Source: Streptomyces sp. DG1A-41 (GTDB taxonomy: Bacteria > Actinomycetota > Actinomycetes > Streptomycetales > Streptomycetaceae). Taken from it: 64,000 bases of DNA. This document shows, piece by piece, positions 49,010 to 58,644 of this stretch. The translations under genes and the position numbers were made by a program. Below the pieces are notes generated by a model. The model was given only the letters and a program-made list of their open reading frames with translations. It made no database searches and was not told the origin of the DNA. Every line of letters starts with the position of its first letter. Position 1 is the first letter of the stretch. The DNA lies in contig NZ_CP146350.1 of assembly GCF_037055355.1 (NCBI RefSeq), forward strand, positions 3,805,001-3,869,000. The letters run 5' to 3'.

Positions 49010-51963
49010 ATGCCTGATCCCCTCGACCTCGAGTCTCTGGTGCGCTCTGTGAAGGCGGTGATCGGTGACCGGGCGTGGATCACGGCGACCGAGCGACTCA
49101 GCGCGATGGTCGCGGAGCACGCGGGCACGGCCGATGCCGCGGCGGCCTTCGACCTCTACTACGCCCACTGGCGGAGCATGCCCGCCACCGACCCGCGCCA
49201 CCCGGCCTTCGCCGGCTATCTGCTCCAGCTCGTACCACTGATGCGGCAGAGCGGGCCGTGCTGCACGCACGAACAGGCGCAGGAACTGGCGGCGGCGGCG
49301 CGGACCAGGCGGGATCCGGAGTGGCAGGCGTTCATCAAGGGTGTCCTGGCGCTCGTCGTGCTTCAGGACGCCACCGCCACGCACACGGATCCGGGGCTGC
49401 TCCAGCAGGCGGTGGAGGACCTCGAGTCGGCTTCCGGCCTGCTCCCGGCCATGGACGGGACGCCTGACGCCACCGCCACCGGCTTTGTCATCGGCCGTGC
49501 GGTGGCGCGGGCGGAGCACGCACGGCTGCGCGGGGGCGAGGGCGAACTCGACGTGGCAATCGAGGAGTTGGCCGCGGCCCGGCGGGGCCTGGCCGACCGG
49601 CCGGACGACCAGGTGTACCTCACCTGCTACATCGCCTGCCTTCGCGCCGGCCGGGCCTACCTCGGCAGGGACGAGGAGGCACTGGCCCGGTACATCCGCG
49701 AGCAGGAGATCGCCCTGGCCCGGCTGCCGCGCCACCACCCGGGGCGGGACAGCGCCGAGTCGTGGCTCGCCACCGACCGGTTGAAGCTCCGGAGCCTGAT
49801 CGCCGACCGGACGGGCGAGCCCTGGCCGGGATCGCGGCCCCGGCTCGGCGCCCACAAGCGGCCCGACCCGACGGACCCTTACGCGCTGGTGCAGGCCGCA
49901 CTCGAAGTGATCCCCGGAGCTGCGTACGACGAGAACCCGGAGGCGATGGCCGAGGCCATCGGCCTGCTCCAGGAGGCTCTGGAGCAGTGCGAGGAGGACG
50001 GCGAGCACTGGATGCGGTGCGCGGCCCAACTGGCCACCGCTCACCTCCTGCGGGCCGGACTCATCCGCTGGGAACCGAAGCCGCTCAGCCACCTGTCTCC
50101 TGCGGGCCGACGGATCATCGCCCACATCGACCAGGCCATCTCCCTGCTGCGTCGGGTCCGGCGCACCGCCGAGGGGCCGGCCCACCCGCTGTGGACCGGC
50201 GTCGGCCGCCTCCTCGCCGACGCGCTGCGCTTGCGGTCGATGATGATGCCGCAGGCCCGGTCGGCCGCCGCCGCGCGGCTGTGGAAGGAGTCACGGGAGA
50301 TCGGCCTCGCCGCGCTGTCCGGCCTCGCCTGGAACGTCATCCTCCAATCCGGTACCGGGCACGCCATGGAGGCGGGCAGCAGGGCGATGGAGGAACACTG
50401 CCTCGATATCGCCCGCTGGTGCGTCGTGGACGGCGAACTCGATACCGCGGTACGGGCGCTGGACAGCGGCCGCGCATTGATGCTGCACGCGGCGCAGGTC
50501 AGCGCCACCGTGCCGGACATGCTGAGCCAACTCGGCCAGGACGAGCTGGCCGAGGAATGGCGCGCGGCCGGACCGGTGCCGTTCGAGCCGGAGCCCGGCC
50601 CGCTCGGCCGCCTCGACCCCACGGCCGCGCTCCGCACGACCGGCCCCGATGTGCGGCTGCGGCGCCGGGTACTGAAGGTGCTGGCCGCATCGCCGTACCG
50701 CAACAGGCTGCTCGCGACGCCGGCCCCTGCCGAGATCGCCCGGGGGCTGCGGACCCTCGGCGCCGACGCGCTCATCTACCTGGTGCCGGCGGGGAACCTG
50801 GAGCTGCCAGTGCCGCGGAGCCGGACGGTTCCCGGCGCCGCGCTGATCGTCGGGGCCGGCGGGGCACTGCGCTCGGTCGAGCTGCCGGACCTGCGCCTCG
50901 ACGCCCCGGAGCTCACGGCGTACCGGGCCGCCGGCGGCGCGGGCCGGGACCCGCGCAGGCGCGGGGGTGGGAGCCCGCGCAGGGACGCGGGTCCGGTGAC
51001 GGCCCCCCAGGGCGGGGTGCCACCGCGAGGGGCCGAGGCGCTGGACCGGCTGTGCGGCTGGGCCTGGAGGTCCGTACTGGCGCCGCTGACGGCGGAGTTC
51101 CGCGGAAACGGCGGCTCCTACGACGCCCAGTCCGGCCCCTCCCGTATCCCCTCCGTCGTTCTCGTCCCCCTCGGCGCGCTCGGCGCCGTACCGTGGCACG
51201 CCGCCTGGCGCGCCGAGGGGCCAGGCCGGCGCTATGCGCTGGAGGAACTACAGGTCTCGTACGCGCCCTCGGCCCGGACGCTATGCGAGGTCGCCGGGCG
51301 CACGCCCCCCGACGCCGGGGCATCCGGCAGCCCAGCGTTGGTGATCGGCAACCCCACCGGAGACCTGAGGTACGCGGGCGAGGAGGCCAAGGCGATCCAC
51401 CGTGTGTTCTACCCGGACGGTACGTATCTCGACGCGGACACCGCTGATGCCACAGAAGTGTCCGCACGGCTGGCGGACCAGCGCGGCGGCGTGCTGCACC
51501 TGGCCTGTCACGCACGGGTCGACCCCGGCGAGCGGCACAGCGCGTACCTGGACCTGGCCGGGGGCAGCAGGCTGGCCGCGGAGGAACTGACCGAGGGCAC
51601 GGCCCGGCGGATCGAGCCCGGCCTGGTGTGCCTCGCCGCCTGCTGGAGCAACGTCTCGAGCCGCGGCTACGACGAGGCGTACAGCCTGGCCACCGCCTTT
51701 CTGGCGGCCGGCGCGCACACAGTGCTCGGCTCGCTGTGGCCGGTGCCGGACGAGGACACCTCCTTGCTGATGTACATGACCCATCACTACCTGCGGCGCG
51801 AGGCGCTGCCGCCGGGACAGGCCCTGCGCCGGGCCCAGCTGTGGATGCTGGACCCGCGGCGCAGGACTCCCCCGAGATGCCGGCCCGCCTCGCCGTCCGG
51901 GCCCGGTACATCCGCCCCGACAACCTGGTCGGCTGGGCGGGCTTCACCCACCAGGGCTGGTGA
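49010..51963 (+). CDS. TPR-CHAT protease, with a frameshift near the 3' end
   Basis: About 985 residues: a long helical TPR-like region (1 to about 560; e.g. EEALARYIREQEIALARLPR and SREIGLAALSGLAWNVILQS) and a C-terminal CHAT domain with His in VLHLACHARVD and Cys in LVCLAACWSNVSS, the caspase-related catalytic pair. CHAT proteases cut partner proteins once activated, as in TPR-CHAT effectors. The reading frame breaks at a CCCCC run (51869-51873). Adding one C gives the normal ending (MPARLAVRARYIRPDNLVGW, AGFTHQGW, stop at 51963). Without it the frame runs on to 52084 through unrelated DNA. The catalytic residues lie before the break. Confidence 0.8.
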
Positions 51964-52048
51964 TCAGGGCGTGGCCGGGACGGGTGCCGTAGGGGCCGAC
52001 GGCGGCCAGTTCGGCGTACAGCTCGCTGCGGGTGTCGTCGTCGTTCAT
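51944..52048 (-). pseudogene. N-terminal fragment of an EthD-like protein
   Basis: From ATG at 52048 (AAGGGGAAGG upstream) this reads 34 codons: MNDDDTRSELYAELAAVGPY, then GTRPGHALIT, matching the start of the intact homologue (YADLAAVGPYGADLGHALIT). Homology ends exactly where the CHAT gene's 3' end begins. Together with 42375-42632 it is one gene split by the island. Confidence 0.7.
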
Positions 52049-52080
52049 GCCTTCCCCTTCGTAGGCGGCCGGCTCATACT

Positions 52081-52095
52081 CTGACGCTACGTCAG
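52081..52095. promoter_or_regulatory. Operator palindrome CTGACGCTACGTCAG
   Basis: Perfect 6+3+6 palindrome in the divergent gap between the broken EthD-like gene and the SDR gene. A similar site stands before the intact EthD-like gene at 42635, so one repressor (TetR-type by site shape) probably controls both. Confidence 0.65.
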
Positions 52096-52144
52096 ATACA
52101 GCGCCAGGGTCCGGTGTTCGGTCCGGCTTCCGGGAGGTACTGCC

Positions 52145-52933
52145 ATGTCACTGCTCGCGGGGAAGACGGTCGTCGTGTCGGGGGTCGGGGCGGGCCTGGG
52201 GCGGCAGGTGGCGGCGGCCGTCGTACGGGACGGGGGCCGGGCCGTGCTCGGGGCCCGTACGGAGGCGAAGCTGGCGAAGACGGCCGCCGAGCTCGATCCG
52301 GACGGGTCGCGCACGGCGTACCGGGTGACCGACATCGCCGACGAGGGGCAGTGCGAAGCGCTGGCGGGGCTGGCGCTGGAGCGGTTCGGGCGGCTCGACG
52401 CGGTGATTCACGTGGCCGCGACGGACAGTTACTTCGGCGGTCTGGAGGATGCGGACTTCGAGGCGTGGCGCACGGTGCTGGACGTGAACCTGCTGGGCAC
52501 GCTCCGGATGACCCGGGCGTGCCTGCCGGCGCTGAAGGAAGGCGGCGGGGGCTCGGTGGTGTTCGTCGGGACGCAGTCGGCGGTGGCGGCTCCGTCGCGG
52601 GTGCGACAGGCGGCGTACGCGGCGTCGAAGGGGGCGCTGACGAGCGCGATGTACTCGCTGGCGCGAGAGCTGGGGCCGTACCGGATCCGGGTCAACACCG
52701 TGCTGCCGGGCTGGATGTGGGGCCCGCCAGTGCGGGCGTACGTACGGTTCGCCGCCGACGAGGAAGGCGTGTCGGAGGCGGAGGTGCTGGGCAGGCTGAC
52801 GGGTCGTACGGCACTGCCGGATCTCGCGACGGACGCGGACGTGGCGGACACGACGGTGTTCCTGGCCTCGGACCGGGCGCGGGCGATCACGGGCCAGTCG
52901 CTGCTGGTGAACGCAGGTGAGCTGATGCGCTGA
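52145..52933 (+). CDS. Short-chain dehydrogenase/reductase
   Basis: A 262-residue classical SDR: cofactor motif VVVSGVGAGLGRQ (TGxxxGxG variant), NNAG position replaced by HVAATD, catalytic Ser in VFVGTQSA, YAASK active site, and the LPGWMWGP C-terminal loop. NAD(P)-dependent oxidation or reduction of an unknown alcohol/ketone. The palindrome at 52081 lies 50 bases upstream. It was probably the divergent partner of the split EthD-like gene. Confidence 0.85.
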   Translation: MSLLAGKTVVVSGVGAGLGRQVAAAVVRDGGRAVLGARTEAKLAKTAAELDPDGSRTAYRVTDIADEGQCEALAGLALERFGRLDAVIHVAATDSYFGGLEDADFEAWRTVLDVNLLGTLRMTRACLPALKEGGGGSVVFVGTQSAVAAPSRVRQAAYAASKGALTSAMYSLARELGPYRIRVNTVLPGWMWGPPVRAYVRFAADEEGVSEAEVLGRLTGRTALPDLATDADVADTTVFLASDRARAITGQSLLVNAGELMR

Positions 52934-53095
52934 GGGCGATTTCCAGTCACACCCACTTGTTCATGTACGTAAACAGTAATCACCTCACCGAACTTTTTTA
53001 CGGTCTCTTGACCTTCCCATTCCTTGCCGTGCGTACGTCACCGAACCCAGAGTTCACATGCCTGACCCTGGCGGCGCACCCGTGGAAGGGGACTC

Positions 53096-54667
53096 ATGAA
53101 CGGTCTCGACTGGGCCGTGCTCATCGGCTACTTCGCCGTGATGGTCGCGATCGGCGTCTGGTCGCACAAACGCGTGGACAACGTCAGCGACTTCTTCACC
53201 GCCGGCGGCAAGATGCCGTGGTGGCTCTCCGGCATCTCCCACCACATGTCGGGCTACAGCGCGGTGATGTTCACCGGGTACGCGGGCATCGCCTACACCT
53301 ACGGCGTCACGTCCTTCGTCACCTGGTCCTTCCCGATCGCCCTCGGCATCGCCATCGGTTCCAAGCTGTTCGCGCCGCGCATCAACCGGCTGCGCTCACG
53401 ACTCCATGTGGCCTCCCCGCTGGAGTACCTGAAGAACCGTTACGACCTGAAGACCCAACAGGCGCTGGCCTGGTCCGGCATGCTGCTGAAGATCGTGGAC
53501 GTGGGCGCGAAGTGGGCGGCGATCGCGACGCTGCTGTCCGTCTTCACGGGGATCTCCCTCAACCAGGGCATCCTCATCACCGGCGGCATCACGGCGATCT
53601 ACTGCACGATCGGCGGCCTCTGGGCGGACGCGCTGACCGAACTCGGCCAGTTCATCATCCAGTTGCTGGCCGGCATCGCGATGTTCGTGGCCGTGTTCGT
53701 ACGGCTCGACGACCACGGCGGCTTCTTCGGCGTCTGGGACTCCCCCGAGCTCCAGGGCCATGAGAAACCGCTGGTCGGCCCCTACGGCACGGTGTTCCTG
53801 CTGGCGTTCCTCTTCATCAAGCTCTTCGAGTACAACGGCGGCATGCTCAACCAGGCCCAGCGCTACATGGCCACGCCCAACGCCAAGGAGGCCGAGCGGT
53901 CGGCCCGGCTGTCGGCGATCCTCTGGCTGGTCTGGCCGCTGGTGCTGTTCTTCCCCATGTGGATGTCCCCGCTGCTGGTCGAGTCGCAGAAGGCCGACGG
54001 CTCCGACTCCTACGCCCTGATGACCGAACAGCTCCTGCCGCACGGCCTGCTGGGCCTGGTCATCGTCGGCTTCTTCTCGCACACCATGGCCATGTGCTCC
54101 TCGGACGCCAACGCCATCGCGGCCGTGTTCACCCGGGACTGCGCGCCGGTGATCTGGGCACGGGCCCGGGCCTGGAACCAGAGCCAGGGCCTGCGGGTCG
54201 CCCGGATCGCGACGGTCGTCTTCCTCGGTCTGTCCATGGCGGCGGCGACGCAGGTCAACTCCCCGACGTTCAAGGACATCATCACGGTCGTCATCAAGTG
54301 GGTGGCCGGTCTGATGGGCCCGATGGCGATCCCGATGATGCTGGGCCTGCTGCGGGCGTTCCGCCGCTCCGGCCCGACGGCGGCCCTCGTCAGCTGGTCG
54401 ATGGGCCTGCTCGCCTTCTGGCTGGTGAACTACCCGATCAACTGGAACGTCGAGGGCGGCGTGCCGCTCCAGTACCAGGTGTCGATCCCGCTGGCGGTGT
54501 CCCTGGTCCTCTACATCCTCGTCGGCTACGTCAAGCCGGAGGACACCCCGGAGCGGCTGGCGCTCATCGAAAAGATCAACACGGACGGGGACGGGACGGC
54601 GGCGGCCGCGGTTCCGGCACCGACCGGGCCGGCGGACGAGGTGGTGCGGACGACGGTCAAGGACTGA
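53096..54667 (+). CDS. Sodium:solute symporter family transporter
   Basis: A 523-residue SSS transporter with about 13 membrane helices. The first is WAVLIGYFAVMVAIGVWSHK; DFFTAGGKMPWWLSGISHHM is the SSS helix-1 region with the family's typical GG...W pattern. These carry sugars, amino acids or myo-inositol with Na+. The substrate is not clear; the sugar/SGLT-like subgroup is closest by eye. The C-terminal 40 residues are low-complexity. Convergent with, and overlapping by 11 bases, the next gene. Confidence 0.85.
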   Translation: MNGLDWAVLIGYFAVMVAIGVWSHKRVDNVSDFFTAGGKMPWWLSGISHHMSGYSAVMFTGYAGIAYTYGVTSFVTWSFPIALGIAIGSKLFAPRINRLRSRLHVASPLEYLKNRYDLKTQQALAWSGMLLKIVDVGAKWAAIATLLSVFTGISLNQGILITGGITAIYCTIGGLWADALTELGQFIIQLLAGIAMFVAVFVRLDDHGGFFGVWDSPELQGHEKPLVGPYGTVFLLAFLFIKLFEYNGGMLNQAQRYMATPNAKEAERSARLSAILWLVWPLVLFFPMWMSPLLVESQKADGSDSYALMTEQLLPHGLLGLVIVGFFSHTMAMCSSDANAIAAVFTRDCAPVIWARARAWNQSQGLRVARIATVVFLGLSMAAATQVNSPTFKDIITVVIKWVAGLMGPMAIPMMLGLLRAFRRSGPTAALVSWSMGLLAFWLVNYPINWNVEGGVPLQYQVSIPLAVSLVLYILVGYVKPEDTPERLALIEKINTDGDGTAAAAVPAPTGPADEVVRTTVKD

Positions 54668-55826
54668 GGCGCGAAGACCGGGGGCTGGGCTCAGGCCCTC
54701 GGATAGCGGGCGAGCCACCCCGGCGACGACCCCCGGGCCCGTGCAGGGCGGGCCCCTGGGTCATCTCCATGGCGAAGTCGTCGGCCAGTTCCAGGATCGT
54801 GGGACGGCCCTCCAGCTCGGCCAGCCAGGCCGGAGGGAGGGCCGTTTCGCCGTGCAGGGCGCCGAGCAGGCCGCCCGTCAGCGCGCCGGTGGCGGCGGAG
54901 GGGCCGTCGTGGTTGACGGCGAGCCTCAGTCCGTGCCGGACGTCGGCGGCGACGAGGGCGCAGTACGCGGCGGCACCGACGAGGCTCTCCGCCGTACCGG
55001 CCCCGCACAGCTCCGCCACGCGCTCCGGCCCGGGCAGCCCCTGGCGTACGGCACCGAGCGCCTGCTGGAGCGCGTCCGACACGGGCTGGTGCCCGGGCCG
55101 GGCGGCCAGCAGTGCGAAGGCCCGCTGCACGGCACCGTCGAGGCTCTCCCCCAGGGCGAGGGCGTGCACGATCGCGGCGTACGCACCCGCCGCGAGATAC
55201 GCCGTGGGATGACCGTGGGTCTGCGCCGCGCACTCCACCGCGAGCTGGACCACGAGCTGCGGCTCCCACCCCACGAGGAGCCCGAACGGGGCGGACCGGA
55301 CGGCGGCCTCGGGCCCCAGCTCACCGGGATTCTTGGGCGCCTCGGGGATCCCCATGGTCTCGTCGGCGAGCCCGAGGAGCAGCGCACGACCCGGATCCCT
55401 GCGCGCGTACAGCCACTCCTCCCGCGCGAGCCACCCGTCGTCCTTGCGCCGCTCGTCGGGCCCCCAGTCCCGCTGCGTGGCGGCCCAGCGCAGATAGGCC
55501 CGGTGCAGGTCGGTGGGCGGATGCCAGGCGCCGGTGTCCCGCCGCACCTGGGCCCGTATCAGCCCGTCCACGGAGAACAGGGTGAGCTGGGTGAGATGGG
55601 TGACGGCACCGCGTCTGCCATAGGCGGGAGCCAGATCGACCAGCCCCTCCGCCCCGTACGCCTCCCTGATCCCGTCGATCCCCAGCCCGTCCACGGGCGC
55701 ACCCAGCGCGTCCCCGACGGCCAAGCCGAGGAGCGTCCCCCGCACCCGGCTACGAAAGTCCTGCTGCTCCGTACGCCCCCAGACGGCACCGGCAGTCGCA
55801 CCCACCTTGACCTCCCAGGGGTCCAT
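54657..55826 (-). CDS. ADP-ribosylglycohydrolase homologue without metal ligands
   Basis: A 389-residue protein with the ARH helical fold (RGTLLGLAVGDALGAPVDGL at the start, NHDGPSAATGALTGGLLGAL near 305-325). Active family members use TDDT and DxDST/DSDT motifs to hold two Mg ions. Here they read THLT (76-79) and PSAA (309-312), so all the key Asp residues are gone. It is probably a catalytically dead binding protein, or one with altered chemistry. ATG at 55826 is assumed; the homologous part starts near residue 22. Confidence 0.75.
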   Translation of the reverse strand: MDPWEVKVGATAGAVWGRTEQQDFRSRVRGTLLGLAVGDALGAPVDGLGIDGIREAYGAEGLVDLAPAYGRRGAVTHLTQLTLFSVDGLIRAQVRRDTGAWHPPTDLHRAYLRWAATQRDWGPDERRKDDGWLAREEWLYARRDPGRALLLGLADETMGIPEAPKNPGELGPEAAVRSAPFGLLVGWEPQLVVQLAVECAAQTHGHPTAYLAAGAYAAIVHALALGESLDGAVQRAFALLAARPGHQPVSDALQQALGAVRQGLPGPERVAELCGAGTAESLVGAAAYCALVAADVRHGLRLAVNHDGPSAATGALTGGLLGALHGETALPPAWLAELEGRPTILELADDFAMEMTQGPALHGPGGRRRGGSPAIRGPEPSPRSSRLSP

Positions 55827-55897
55827 ACGTACGCCGGCTCAGCACTGTAATCGAACAGGGACGGTACGCCTCCAATAGTGCGTTCACTTTCAATCCA

Positions 55898-55948
55898 TTG
55901 CAACGAACACCCTTCCTTCGTTGCGTTAATTCCAGAGACGTTGCAACG
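55898..55948. promoter_or_regulatory. Cluster of TTGCAACG motifs upstream of the DUF4097 gene
   Basis: TTGCAACGAA at 55898-55907, CGTTGCG at 55919-55925 and the perfect palindrome CGTTGCAACG at 55939-55948, with related CGCAAC and TGCAACG pieces near 55984 and 56012. The AT-richer 234-base gap before the DUF4097 gene looks like a multi-site operator, perhaps for a PadR- or MarR-type regulator encoded elsewhere. Confidence 0.45.
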
Positions 55949-56060
55949 ATTTACCACCTTGACCTGCATTTATTCTGAGCGTACGCAACAAAGTGGTTGC
56001 CACATCCGTGAATGCAACGTAGCTTTCCATTGTCCGAAACGAAGAGCCAAGGAGAGCACG

Positions 56061-56726
56061 ATGCAGAAGTTCGACACCCCCGCCCCGATCTCCGCCGTCC
56101 TGGACGTCCCGGCCGGACGCATCCAGTTCATCGCCGCGGACCGCGCCGACACCACCGTCGAGGTCCTGCCCGCCAACCCCTCCAAGAGGCGCGACACCGA
56201 GACCGCCGAGCGGACCACCGTCGCCTACGCCGACGGCGTCCTGCGGATCACGGCCTCGGCCTCCGGCAACCAGCTCCTCGGCCCGTCCGGAGCCCTGGAG
56301 GTCACGGTCCAACTGCCCGCCGGCTCCCGCGTCGAGGCCAGGGCCGACAGCGCCGAGCTCCGCGGCGTCGGGCGCCTCGGCGACGTCGTCTTCGACGGCG
56401 CGTACCGCCGGATCAAGATCGACGAAGCCGCGAGCCTCCGCCTCACCGCGATCGACGGCGACGTCGAGGTCGGCCGGCTGGGCGGGCCCGCGGAGATCAG
56501 CTCCGCGAGGGGCGACATCCGGATCGCCGAGGCCGTGCGCGGCACGGTCGTGCTCCGCACCCAGTCCGGCGACATCTCGGTCGTCGCCGCCGCGGGTGTC
56601 CCGGCCGCCCTGGACGCCGGCACCGGCTACGGACGCGTCAGCAACTCCCTCAAGAACGACGGCACCGCCGAACTCGACATCCGCGCCACCACCTCGCACG
56701 GCGACATCACCGCCCGCAGCCTCTGA
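56061..56726 (+). CDS. DUF4097 beta-repeat protein
   Basis: A 221-residue protein of repeating short beta strands (VTVQLPAGSRVEARADSAEL, GDVEVGRLGGPAEISSARGD, IRIAEAVRGTVVLRTQSGDI), the DUF4097/DUF4098 beta-helix. No signal peptide, so it is cytosolic here. AAGGAG box six bases before the ATG. Its role is unknown; such genes often sit with PadR/MarR regulators and ABC genes. The next gene follows after 49 bases and is probably cotranscribed. Confidence 0.8.
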   Translation: MQKFDTPAPISAVLDVPAGRIQFIAADRADTTVEVLPANPSKRRDTETAERTTVAYADGVLRITASASGNQLLGPSGALEVTVQLPAGSRVEARADSAELRGVGRLGDVVFDGAYRRIKIDEAASLRLTAIDGDVEVGRLGGPAEISSARGDIRIAEAVRGTVVLRTQSGDISVVAAAGVPAALDAGTGYGRVSNSLKNDGTAELDIRATTSHGDITARSL

Positions 56727-56775
56727 ACGAACAGCACCAGGACTATCCGGCCGAGCCCACCACCAGGGAGAACAC

Positions 56776-57600
56776 ATGACGAAGAACAGCACTTCCTCGA
56801 CCAGTTCGAGCAGTTCGACGTGGACCGGCATGGTGCCGGTCGACGACACGGCCCTGGCCGTCACCGACACCGGCGGCCCCGGGATCCCGGTGGTCTACCT
56901 CAACGGCCAGTTCGCCACCCAGGGGTACTGGCGACGGGTCATCGCCGAACTGGGCACGGGGTGGCGGCACATCACCTACGACGAGCGGGCCCGCGGCAAG
57001 TCGAAGCGTTCGGCGGACTACTCCTTCGAGGCCGCCGTCCGGGATGTCGACGCCGTTCTCGCGGCCAGGGGCGTGGACCGGGCGCTGATGGTCGGCTGGT
57101 CCTACGGGGCGGTCGTCGCGGCGCACTGGGCCAACCGGAATCCGGAGCGTGCCGTGGGCGCGGTCCTGGTCGACGGCGCGTTCCCGTACGACTGGCTGGA
57201 CGAGGCCATGGAGCGGCAGATCCGGAAGCTGTTTCGGCGGTTGGGCTGGTTCATGCCGCTGCTGCGCCCGACGGGCCTGACCCCGCGGATGACCGCCGGC
57301 CAGCAGGCCGACAGCAACATCGAGCTCGGCAAGCTCTCCCGGGAGCGCGAGCTGGGCCCCGTGCTGGACGGCATCACCGTCCCGGTGCGGTACGTGGTCG
57401 CCTCCGGGTCGTCCTTCGGAAGCCGCGGTGATGAGCAGGAACGGATACGCACCGGCCTCGACGCGGTGACCGCCGGCAACCCGAACATCCGGATCAGCGC
57501 GAAGGTCGCCAGCAACCACGGCGCGCTCCTCAAGAAGGACTTTCCGGCCATCGCCGAGGCCGTACGCGAGGTCGCCGCCCTCGACCGCGGGGGGCGCTGA
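56776..57600 (+). CDS. Alpha/beta-fold hydrolase
   Basis: A 274-residue hydrolase: oxyanion region YLNGQFATQGYWRRVIAELG, nucleophile in VGWSYGAVVAA (GxSxG), late His in SNHGALLKKD. A Ser/Thr-rich N-terminus of about 15 residues is unstructured. Close in layout to haloperoxidase/esterase-type enzymes. Start has GGGAG upstream. Confidence 0.8.
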   Translation: MTKNSTSSTSSSSSTWTGMVPVDDTALAVTDTGGPGIPVVYLNGQFATQGYWRRVIAELGTGWRHITYDERARGKSKRSADYSFEAAVRDVDAVLAARGVDRALMVGWSYGAVVAAHWANRNPERAVGAVLVDGAFPYDWLDEAMERQIRKLFRRLGWFMPLLRPTGLTPRMTAGQQADSNIELGKLSRERELGPVLDGITVPVRYVVASGSSFGSRGDEQERIRTGLDAVTAGNPNIRISAKVASNHGALLKKDFPAIAEAVREVAALDRGGR

Positions 57601-57742
57601 TCGTCATCACCGTCCGGCTCGACCGCGTCCGTCCCGCGCAGGGTGAGCAACGCCCCCGAGCAGTTGGTGGACAGCGTCGTATCGTCAAGGGCCGGTGTCC
57701 GGCTCAGGCTTCGCACAGAGTGCCGTGTCGATCGCTGCGATG

Positions 57743-57982
57743 AAGGCCGTGGTGCTCGCGTCGGTGGTCGGGGACTCGTTGATGAGCACGGTCGCCCGGC
57801 GGCCGTCGGGGGCGACGGATGTCGCCCTGCCCTCGATCGGCGCCGACTTCGGGGCCGACGGTCACGCCCTGACCTGGGTCGTGGTCGGGTACACGATCAC
57901 CGGCGGTGGGCTGCTGCTGCTCGGCGGCCGGCTGGGCGACGTGCTCGGCAGGCGCCGCATTCTCTCGCTCGGCACTGGCTGT
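57743..57982 (+). pseudogene. N-terminal fragment of an MFS (DHA2) transporter
   Basis: About 80 codons read [20 protein letters not shown], then [20 protein letters not shown] and [13 protein letters not shown]: helices 1-2 and motif A of a DHA2 pump. The sequence then passes without a break into unrelated DNA. A remnant. Confidence 0.6.
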
Positions 57983-58046
57983 TCCACGCAGCACCAAAGG
58001 CACCGACGGGCAATGTGGCGAAGGGAAAGCAAAAGGCAGGGCGACA

Positions 58047-58350
58047 AGCTGCGCCACATCACCACCCGCAACACCGCCCGGGACATGGACGTCATCCGCG
58101 CCGTGCTCGGCGAGAAGAAGATCTCCTACCTCGGATACTCCTACGGCACCTGCCTCGGCGCCGTCTACACACAGATGTTCCCGAGCGCTCCGACCGCTTC
58201 GTGCTGGACAGCGCCGTCGACCCGGCCCGGGGCTGGCGCGGGATGATCCAGGTCTGGGCGGAGGGCGCCGAGCCCGCCTTCACCCGATGGACCGAGGGGA
58301 CCGCCGCGCGGCATGCCACCTACAAGCTGGGCCGGACTCCCGAGGCGGTC
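58047..58350 (+). pseudogene. Fragment of a TAP-like peptidase S33 hydrolase
   Basis: Internal piece of a secreted tripeptidyl-aminopeptidase-like hydrolase: [20 protein letters not shown] and LGYSYGT with the nucleophile Ser, then after a one-base loss near 58178 (CCGAG for CCGGAG) the frame changes and continues [20 protein letters not shown]. Both ends are missing. The whole interval 57601-58644 has no intact gene. Confidence 0.65.
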
Positions 58351-58644
58351 CGCACGAACTGCAAGGCCGCTCCGGCCGCAGACGAACGCAACGCCCCGAA
58401 CCGGCTGCCGCTCCCGACACCCCCGGGCATCCCGGGGATGGTCAGCCGCTTCTGATCGCCAGGGGCCCCTGGGAGGCCACCCGCCTGCGGGAGGCCTCCA
58501 GCCCGGCCTCCGGGCTGCGAACGAGCCGAGGAGGAGTCACCTGCGCGGTGGGAAACGATCACTTCGAGCGCGGGAAACGGTCTTTGGAGTCTCTGGGGCA
58601 TCACACCGACCGGTCAGGACACACAGCGGGCCCCGACGCGTGAG

